Below, piece after piece: positions 59,193-64,000 of a DNA stretch of 64,000 nucleotides. Below the pieces are notes generated by a model. The model had not been told where the DNA came from. It was given only the letters and a program-made list of their open reading frames with translations, and ran no database searches. Position 1 is the first letter of the stretch. Each line of letters begins with the position of its first letter. Where the stretch lies: assembly GCA_007753675.1 (NCBI GenBank), contig CP036432.1, positions 7,070,233 through 7,134,232 on the forward strand, in the 5' to 3' direction. The stretch comes from Stieleria magnilauensis. GTDB lineage: Bacteria; Planctomycetota; Planctomycetia; Pirellulales; Pirellulaceae. Both the position numbers and the translations under genes were made by a program.

Positions 59193-59378
59193 TCAATCCT
59201 GCGAAGAATCTGACGTTTGCTCGGCTCGGGCCGCCTCGATGCTCCGCTTAAGACGTTTGGCAGTTTCCTCGCGATACCTTTCGATCGAGGTCTCGTCGGC
59301 ATCTTCGATCAGCGGAGGGCCTGCGACAAACGGGTGCGTGACGCCATGGACGGTCTGGATATTGATGGTATTGGTCAT
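59193..59378 (-). CDS. Small protein of unknown function (61 aa), upstream of the lipid kinase
   Basis: From ATG 59378 it reads MTNTINIQTVHGVTHPFVAG, PPLIEDADETSIERYREETA and KRLKRSIEAARAEQTSDSSQ. It is a charged, helical C-terminal half with a short N-terminal region and no signal peptide. It lies between the divergent promoter region and the lipid kinase (7 bp gap), on the same strand, so it is probably co-expressed and may be an accessory or regulatory peptide. No family is known to me. A longer upstream frame to 59864 is antisense to the PAP2 gene and excluded. Confidence 0.65.
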   Translation of the reverse strand: MTNTINIQTVHGVTHPFVAGPPLIEDADETSIERYREETAKRLKRSIEAARAEQTSDSSQD

Positions 59379-59430
59379 TGTCTTATGATCAGTTTTGAAG
59401 TGAGGTGAAAGGATTCTTCGGAGACACTCA

Positions 59431-59446
59431 TGCAGATGCCGTGCCA
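59431..59446 (-). promoter_or_regulatory. Sigma-54 promoter candidate for the small gene/lipid kinase unit
   Basis: Read on the minus strand: TGGCACGGCATCTGCA, perfect -24, CTGCA at -12. Predicted +1 near 59420, leader of 42 nt to ATG 59378. Divergent from 59510. Confidence 0.8.
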
Positions 59447-59509
59447 TTTCGACGTCTCGTCGCGACCGCCGTCTGGCGCCGACAGCACGAGACAGGTCCC
59501 CCGACTGAT

Positions 59510-59525
59510 CGGCATGCGACTTGCG
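59510..59525 (+). promoter_or_regulatory. Sigma-54 promoter candidate for the PAP2 gene, nearly leaderless
   Basis: CGGCATGCGACTTGCG: correct spacing, TTGC at -12, first and last base off consensus. The -12 C at 59524 sets +1 near 59536, with ATG at 59539. It excludes the TTG at 59521 as a start. Confidence 0.65.
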
Positions 59526-59538
59526 AAGGAAATCGAGC

Positions 59539-60288
59539 ATGAAGACCTTCCGTAATCGCAAATTCCATCCACACCTCGTCCGCCTGGTCCGCTTCTTCCG
59601 TGACCGTGAACCGATTGTGCTGCTAGGACTGCTGGTCGTCGTACTGGCGGCATGGGGTTTTATCGAACTGACGGACGAAGTTTTGGAGGGGAGTACCGAT
59701 TCGATTGACCGTTGGGTGGTGCTCAGTCTGAGAGATTCCGCTGATGTCTCCGATCCGGTCGGACCGACCTGGATGGAGGAAGCGGGACGCGACTTGACGG
59801 CGCTTGGCGGAATATCGGTCATGTTGATCGCCGTTGTATCAGCGGCCGGGTTTCTGGCGATCAATCGCGCTTATCGGACCATGGTCGTTTTGGTGGTGTC
59901 GACGTTGAGCGGAATGGGCGTGAGTTTGTGGATGAAGTCGCTGTTTGCTCGTCCACGCCCCGACTTTGTCCCCCATCTGTCGCACGTCTACACCAGTAGC
60001 TTCCCCAGCGGACATTCAATGATGGCGGCACTTGTCTATCTGACCCTCGCGGCGCTGATCGCTCCGGTGCTGCGGCACTTTTGGTTGCGGTTCTACACGC
60101 TCGCCGTCGCGGTCATGTTAACGGTGTTGGTCGGAATCAGTCGGGTTTACATGGGTGTTCACTATCCCACCGATGTCTTGGCCGGCTGGGCAGCCGGATT
60201 GGTCTGGGCGCTGGCGTGTTGGCTGATTGCCCGTGCGGTCAAGACAAAGCGTGACCGAACAAGGCCCGAGGGGGCCGAGCCACCTTGA
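59539..60288 (+). CDS. PAP2-type membrane phosphatase
   Basis: 249 residues from ATG 59539. Six helices are predicted: LLGLLVVVLAAWGFIELTDE, then ISVMLIAVVSAAGFLAI, MVVLVVSTLSGMGVSLWM, and three in the C-terminal half. The acid-phosphatase motifs are KSLFARPRP (motif 1, near 133-141), SSFPSGHSMMAA (motif 2, PSGH near 155-158) and SRVYMGVHYPTDVLAG (motif 3, near 197-212), all three catalytic motifs complete. It should remove phosphate from phosphatidic acid, phosphatidylglycerophosphate or undecaprenyl diphosphate at the membrane. It is divergent from the lipid kinase with sigma-54 sites on both sides. Predicted +1 is 3 nt before the ATG. Confidence 0.93.
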   Translation: MKTFRNRKFHPHLVRLVRFFRDREPIVLLGLLVVVLAAWGFIELTDEVLEGSTDSIDRWVVLSLRDSADVSDPVGPTWMEEAGRDLTALGGISVMLIAVVSAAGFLAINRAYRTMVVLVVSTLSGMGVSLWMKSLFARPRPDFVPHLSHVYTSSFPSGHSMMAALVYLTLAALIAPVLRHFWLRFYTLAVAVMLTVLVGISRVYMGVHYPTDVLAGWAAGLVWALACWLIARAVKTKRDRTRPEGAEPP

Positions 60289-60417
60289 ATGACGACGGCG
60301 GAACGTCAGGCCACAAGCCTCCCACGGCGGGCAAGTCTGGCCTGGCATCTATGAACGTCACGATTGCGAAGAGAGCACTTGTCTGAGCACATCGCTGAGC
60401 ACTGGCCTGAACAATGC

Positions 60418-60433
60418 TGGCATGGAATTTGCC
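60418..60433 (+). promoter_or_regulatory. Sigma-54 promoter candidate for the BrkB/YihY gene
   Basis: TGGCATGGAATTTGCC, with perfect -24 and -12 except for the last base. Predicted +1 near 60444, leader of 54 nt to ATG 60498. Confidence 0.8.
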
Positions 60434-60497
60434 CCGTTCCCGGGACATCCGCCTCACTGAAAACTGAATCCGGGGTCGCTCCACCGGCACCACGACG

Positions 60498-61415
60498 ATG
60501 GACTTTCTGAAACAAACCTTCGAAGAGTTTATTAACGACCGCTGTGCGACCATGGCAGCGGCGCTTGCCTACTACACCGCCTTTGCGCTTCCGCCGTTGC
60601 TGTTTCTGTTGCTGACCGTGCTGACGTTCGGATTGTCGCTTGCGTATGAGTCCGAAAACGCCAAGCAGCGGGCACAGGCGGTGCTGGAAGATCAAGCCAC
60701 GGAAATGCTCGGCAACGAATCGGCTGCGGAGGGGATCACCACGATCCTGCAGAACAACCGTGCATCCGGAGGGACGTGGTGGAAGTCCTTGATCAGCTTT
60801 GCGGGCATCATCGTCGGGGCAACCGGAGTCGTCGGGGCGTTGCAAGATTCACTGAATCGAGTCTGGCAGGTGAAACCCGACCCGGACACGTCCAGCATCC
60901 TGACGATCTTGATCAAACGAATCATCTCGTTGGCAATGATTCTGGCGCTCGGCTTTCTGCTGCTGGTTTCCATTGTCGTTTCCTCGGTGCTCTCCAACGC
61001 GGGAGAACAACTGGGTTCAATCCTGGGAGTCGACGTGGGAGTCGCTGCAATCATCAACTACCTGGTCCAGGCCGCGGTGGTGTTTATCGTGTTTGCAGCC
61101 ATCTTCAAGTTCATGCCCGACGCGGTGGTCCAGTGGCGCAATGTGACTGCCGGCGCAGCGATCACGACGGTGCTGTTTCTGGTGGGCCGCTATGCGATGC
61201 AGTTCTATTTCTCGTACAGCGAGCCGGGGGCTGAGCTAGGCGCAGCGGCGGCATCGCTCGCAGTGATTTTGGTCTGGGTTTATTACTCGTCGATGATCGT
61301 GCTGCTGGGCGCCGAGGCCACTCAGGTGTATGCGGTCCGCTATGGGAACGGTATCCAGCCGGCGAGCAATGCAGTGCGCGTGGTCGAAGAGATCCGTCGT
61401 CCGGAAGCGGGTTAG
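60498..61415 (+). CDS. YihY/BrkB-family membrane protein
   Basis: 305 residues with six helices. The start, FEEFINDRCATMAAALAYYT, includes the conserved DR-x-x-x-x-A-A-A-x-A-Y-Y of the YihY/virulence-factor-BrkB family. Later pieces are FAGIIVGATGVVGALQDSLN, then RVWQVKPDP, followed by MILALGFLLLVSIVVSS, YLVQAAVVFIVFAAIFKFMP, AITTVLFLVGRYAMQFYFSY and the end LAVILVWVYYSSMIVLLGAE. The family is of unknown function; BrkB of Bordetella is tied to serum resistance, others to transport or lipid handling. It has a sigma-54 site 64 bp before the start. A 63-residue gene and an SDR follow on the same strand. Confidence 0.92.
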   Translation: MDFLKQTFEEFINDRCATMAAALAYYTAFALPPLLFLLLTVLTFGLSLAYESENAKQRAQAVLEDQATEMLGNESAAEGITTILQNNRASGGTWWKSLISFAGIIVGATGVVGALQDSLNRVWQVKPDPDTSSILTILIKRIISLAMILALGFLLLVSIVVSSVLSNAGEQLGSILGVDVGVAAIINYLVQAAVVFIVFAAIFKFMPDAVVQWRNVTAGAAITTVLFLVGRYAMQFYFSYSEPGAELGAAAASLAVILVWVYYSSMIVLLGAEATQVYAVRYGNGIQPASNAVRVVEEIRRPEAG

Positions 61416-61483
61416 AGCCCAACCCTGTCTTCGGCCGATGACACGACCGACATTCACTGTCGGCTTGCTGTTTCGCCGATTTT

Positions 61484-61499
61484 TGGCGCGCCCCTTGCA
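61484..61499 (+). promoter_or_regulatory. Sigma-54 promoter candidate for the 63-residue gene
   Basis: TGGCGCGCCCCTTGCA: correct spacing, TTGCA at -12, with TGGCGC in place of TGGCAC. Predicted +1 near 61510; ATG 61587. Confidence 0.75.
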
Positions 61500-61586
61500 A
61501 CACTTCTTCTCAACAGCGTCACTCGGGCGCAGGGCGGACGTTTCGACGATCGCCGATTCAGCGACTCAACCAAAAGGTAGACAACC

Positions 61587-61778
61587 ATGAAGACGAACAC
61601 GCAACGAAACGATTCCAACGACTCGCGTGAGCGACGACGATGGGTTCTCGCCGCTGCTCTCGGCGCGATGATCCCCATCGTTGGTCAAATTACGACCATC
61701 CAGGCCGATGAACCATTCGGACATCACAACCAGTACTACGAAGAAGATGCTTGGTGGGACGTCAGCGAATGGCGTTGA
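61587..61778 (+). CDS. Small exported or membrane protein (63 aa)
   Basis: Begins MKTNTQRNDSNDSRERRRWV, followed by LAAALGAMIPIVGQITTIQA, a signal-peptide or signal-anchor pattern with RR-W, then DEPFGHHNQYYEEDAWWDVS EWR, an aromatic and acidic tail. If the segment is cleaved near QADEP the mature peptide would be ~22 residues. The RRRWVLAAALG looks like a Tat motif in part (SRERRRWVLA), but lacks the full SRRxFLK. It has a sigma-54 site 88 bp before the start. Function unknown; its size suggests a stress peptide. Confidence 0.7.
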   Translation: MKTNTQRNDSNDSRERRRWVLAAALGAMIPIVGQITTIQADEPFGHHNQYYEEDAWWDVSEWR

Positions 61779-61870
61779 AGCAGTAACGTGCCTCGACCTG
61801 TTGGTTTTACCGATACGCGTCCAAGTACTCGCTGGCGTCGGCCCGACGGCGTCAGCGAGAGGCTTTCCTA

Positions 61871-61919
61871 AGCAACGAGCGGGAAATGAGAGTCGCATTG
61901 TCTTGGATCGCTCGTTGCT
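61871..61919. promoter_or_regulatory. 11-bp inverted repeat with 27-nt loop
   Basis: AGCAACGAGCG (61871-61881) and CGCTCGTTGCT (61909-61919) can pair. It lies in the gap of 262 bp between the 63-residue gene and the SDR gene. No T-run; could be an mRNA structure, a short palindromic repeat or a weak terminator. A second imperfect GC-rich palindrome stands before it near 61832-61859. Confidence 0.5.
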
Positions 61920-62040
61920 AACACGACTTGATGGGTTCGACCAATGCGCATCTGCCCGGCGTCGGGCAGGTGGTTTTCGCCGTGTAATTTACCCACGGCC
62001 GGATCGCCGAACGACCGGCCACTTTTAGGATGACCTGCTG

Positions 62041-62829
62041 ATGAAGATCGATCTGAACGACCGGGTGATCATGATCACCGGTGGAAGCGAAGGGATCGGA
62101 AAGGGAATCGCGGACGTTGCCGCGCGATGCGGGGCAACCGTCGTGATCGCCAGTCGTGACGAAGACGACATGCAAACCGCCGTCGAATCAATTCAATCTG
62201 AAGGCGGCAATGCATCGTGGGTCAGAGCCGATGTGACGCAGGACGATCAAGTCGCCGATGCCGTCCAAAAAACCATCGAGCGATATGGTCGACTTGATGG
62301 ACTCGTCGCAAACGCGGGAATCAACGGAACCTGGGCGCCTGTGGACGAATTAACGCCGGAAGAGTGGCGAAAAACGATCGAGGTCAATTTGACCGGCACC
62401 TATTTGAGCGTTCATCATTGCGTACCGCACCTCCGCAAGGCGGGCGGCGGCAGCATTGTGATCATGTCTTCGATCAATGGAACGCGGACATTCAGCAATG
62501 AGGGGGCGACGGCATACGCGGCGAGCAAGGCTGGCCAATTTGCGTTGGCGAAAATGCTGGCCCTCGAACTCGCCCCGTCAAAAATTCGCGTCAATGTGAT
62601 CTGCCCCGGCGCGATTGAATCAAACATTCACGGCAAGACCGAACGTGAAAACCTCGAACGCATCGAAACTCCGGTGATTTATCCCGAAGGAGAAATCCCA
62701 CTGACCGGAGGTGACTTCGGCACTCCTGATCAAGTCGCCAGCCTAGTGGCGTTTTTGATGAGCGATTTGGCCAGTCACATCACCGGCACCCCGGTGTGGA
62801 TCGATGGCGGCCAATCACTGATCCGCTAA
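62041..62829 (+). CDS. Short-chain dehydrogenase/reductase, classical type
   Basis: 262 residues. Cofactor motif VIMITGGSEGIGKGIADVAA (near 8-27) with TGxxxGIG; VANAGINGTWAPVDEL has NAG; catalytic Ser is in SIVIMSSINGTRTFSNEGAT, and Y-x-x-x-K in AYAASKAGQFALAKMLALEL. The end, GTPVWIDGGQSLIR, is the typical FabG-like finish. It oxidises or reduces an unknown alcohol or sugar. It sits 262 bp after the 63-residue gene with a hairpin between; it may share that promoter. The glycine-zipper gene follows 38 bp later. No own sigma-54 site was found. Confidence 0.93.
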   Translation: MKIDLNDRVIMITGGSEGIGKGIADVAARCGATVVIASRDEDDMQTAVESIQSEGGNASWVRADVTQDDQVADAVQKTIERYGRLDGLVANAGINGTWAPVDELTPEEWRKTIEVNLTGTYLSVHHCVPHLRKAGGGSIVIMSSINGTRTFSNEGATAYAASKAGQFALAKMLALELAPSKIRVNVICPGAIESNIHGKTERENLERIETPVIYPEGEIPLTGGDFGTPDQVASLVAFLMSDLASHITGTPVWIDGGQSLIR

Positions 62830-62867
62830 CCACACCTTTGAACCGTCAACCCCAAGGAAACCCAACC

Positions 62868-63356
62868 GTGACTCAGAATTGCCTGATTGCCGAATTTAAT
62901 AACGAAGAAGACTTTCGAACCGCGATCGAAGTGCTGGACAAGGCACATTTCACTGAAGACGAAGTATCCATTGTCAGGCATGCCGACGACGAAGGTTTGT
63001 CAGAGCTTGACGCCGCACAAGACAAGACGCCGGTCTCGCCGTCGAGCGAGAAGACGGCGGCAGCGTCGACGGTGGCGGGTGGAACACTCGGCGCTGCACT
63101 CGGTGCGATGACTTTGATGGGCCCCATGCTCGTCGCCGGGCCGATTTTTGGAATGACAGCCGGGGCCGTCGGCGGCGGGCTGCTCGGTGCGGTCGAAAGC
63201 TGGGGCGTTGATGATCAGGTCGCCGAGAGTTACGAAGCCAAGGTTCGCGACGGGGCGAGACTCTTGATCGTCACCGGTGACGACATCCGATTGGCCGACG
63301 CTGAGAGCATGTTAAAGACCACCGGACCGACCTCGCTGGAAACGTTTCAACGGTGA
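62868..63356 (+). CDS. Glycine-zipper membrane-insertion protein, DUF1269/GSP17M-like
   Basis: 162 residues from GTG 62868 (ACCGTGACTC context, with AAGGAA 9 bp before). The N-terminal ~45 residues resemble a flavin-free ferredoxin-like module: CLIAEFNNEEDFRTAIEVLD then FTEDEVSIVRHADDEG. The middle is a glycine zipper: VAGGTLGAALGAMTLMGPML, VAGPIFGMTAGAVGGGLLGA (about 75-115). The end is EAKVRDGARLLIVTGDDIRL. Such layout is shared by general-stress protein 17M, YflT and DUF1269 proteins. It probably associates with membranes. Together with the SDR gene it forms a stress-type pair at the right end of the island. Confidence 0.85.
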   Translation: MTQNCLIAEFNNEEDFRTAIEVLDKAHFTEDEVSIVRHADDEGLSELDAAQDKTPVSPSSEKTAAASTVAGGTLGAALGAMTLMGPMLVAGPIFGMTAGAVGGGLLGAVESWGVDDQVAESYEAKVRDGARLLIVTGDDIRLADAESMLKTTGPTSLETFQR

Positions 63357-63374
63357 TGCGCCGTCGAAGCGGAC

Positions 63375-64000
63375 TTACGGCGCGTCACCTGACGTCGCCT
63401 CGCGTATGACACGGAGCATCTTTCCCGCATCGATCGGTTTGGACAGGTAGTCGTTGCAGCCCGCTTCCAAGCATCGGTTCATGTCACCTTGCATGGCATC
63501 GGCCGTCAAGGCGATGATCGGACCACGGTATCCGATCTCGCGCAGTTTTTTCGAAGTCGAGTAGCCGTCCAAATTGGGCATCTGCATGTCGAGCAAGATC
63601 AGATCCGGACAGTCCCCCGTTTTCAAACATGCGGTCAGATGCTCGACGGCGAGCAACCCGTCCTCGCACTCATCCACCGTCGCGCCGGCTTTGGAGAGGA
63701 TGTGCTTGCTCAAATAACGGATGTCTTGTCGGTCGTCGACGACGAGGACATGGCAAGAGAGTTTATGCGGTTGTGAATCCTCAAGCGTCGATTCCGAACC
63801 GTCGTCTGGGCGGGGTTCGACGTAGCGGACCAGATCCGATTGAGAGACATCGCCCGTTGCGATACGCAGCGTGAAGGTACTGCCGACGCCTTCGGTGCTG
63901 CTGGCGGTGATGTGGCCACCGAGCATCTCGGCCAGCCGTTGACTGATGGCAAGGCCCAGGCCGGTGCCACCGAAGTGGCGGGTGACGCTGGCATCGCCCT
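63375..64000 (-). CDS. Hybrid sensor histidine kinase, C-terminal part (5' end outside window)
   Basis: The frame is open to the right window edge. The visible 208 residues begin with the end of a HATPase_c domain, TRHFGGTGLGLAISQRLAEM (G2 box) and GGHITASSTEGVGSTFTLRI, then a ~45-residue linker and a receiver domain: HVLVVDDRQDIRYLSKHILS, phospho-Asp in PDLILLDMQMPNLDGYSTSK, Thr in IIALTADAMQGDMNRCLEAG and Lys in DYLSKPIDAGKML. It is thus a hybrid kinase that hands phosphate to its own receiver and probably on to another regulator. It is convergent with the glycine-zipper gene. The sensor part is not in view, so what it detects is unknown. Confidence 0.93.
   Translation of the reverse strand, partial: GDASVTRHFGGTGLGLAISQRLAEMLGGHITASSTEGVGSTFTLRIATGDVSQSDLVRYVEPRPDDGSESTLEDSQPHKLSCHVLVVDDRQDIRYLSKHILSKAGATVDECEDGLLAVEHLTACLKTGDCPDLILLDMQMPNLDGYSTSKKLREIGYRGPIIALTADAMQGDMNRCLEAGCNDYLSKPIDAGKMLRVIREATSGDAP

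Noticed and set aside
59193..59864. 223-codon minus-strand frame across the PAP2 gene
   Set aside because: Only its last 61 codons (59193-59378) lie outside the PAP2 gene and make sense; the rest is antisense to conserved motifs.
1..64000. rRNA, tRNA or riboswitch
   Set aside because: None recognised by eye on either strand; a covariance-model search was not possible.

Overview
The window is a 64-kb chromosomal segment of a planctomycete, most likely a Rhodopirellula-like member of the Pirellulaceae. Reasons: a giant Ser/Thr kinase with a WD40 tail encoded directly behind an overlapping ECF sigma gene, a WSQWRG-type secreted beta-propeller, a SUMF1-type secreted protein, many long secreted proteins of unknown function, weak or absent Shine-Dalgarno sequences, and GC-rich hairpin repeats between genes. 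No rRNA, tRNA or CRISPR array was seen. The assignment comes from reading the sequence only; no database search was run.

Left part (1-37.5 kb), mainly housekeeping and signalling. It opens with the end of a glycosyltransferase, then a TolC-like outer-membrane protein, an intergenic element with terminal inverted repeats (2834-3204), two secreted unknowns, the ECF sigma/kinase pair, a SUMF1-fold protein, a fused HemD-HemE heme-biosynthesis enzyme and trmB. Then follow dnaE interrupted by a 450-residue intein, an Rpn-type nuclease, a degenerate site-2-protease-like membrane protein, the dnaG-rpoD pair, an array of nine 80-bp repeats, a PQQ-propeller protein, and an overlapping three-gene operon (sigma factor, SRPBCC-YfcH fusion, small membrane protein). 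The part closes with a MerR/B12-domain regulator lacking the cobalamin ligand, an esterase-like hydrolase, a CheY-like receiver and a DUF423 protein.

Right part (37.5-64 kb), a stress and envelope island. Fifteen sites match the sigma-54 (RpoN) -24/-12 consensus with exact GG-N10-GC spacing, and each lies upstream of a gene in the right orientation. Three pairs are divergent (48.1, 49.8 and 59.5 kb), and a fourth close pair lies at 52.3 kb. The genes include a DJ-1/PfpI protein, DUF1206 and DUF421 membrane proteins, a CAP protein, a Glu-rich lipoprotein, a baeRF-type protein, a cation/Ca2+ antiporter, an epimerase-VKOR-SPW operon, a phosphatidylcholine-synthase-like enzyme, a diacylglycerol-kinase-like enzyme, a PAP2 phosphatase and a BrkB/YihY protein. 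Interleaved genes without a recognised site are a general-stress FMN protein, DUF4235, a YbdK ligase, a cardiolipin synthase, an SDR and a glycine-zipper protein. A receiver protein with its own sigma-54 site and the end of a hybrid histidine kinase flank the island.

Working interpretation: the right part is one co-regulated sigma-54 regulon for membrane-lipid remodelling and general stress protection. Two of its promoters would start transcription only 3 nt before the start codon. The activator (an AAA+ enhancer-binding protein) is not in the window. This regulon is the main candidate for an undescribed system here.
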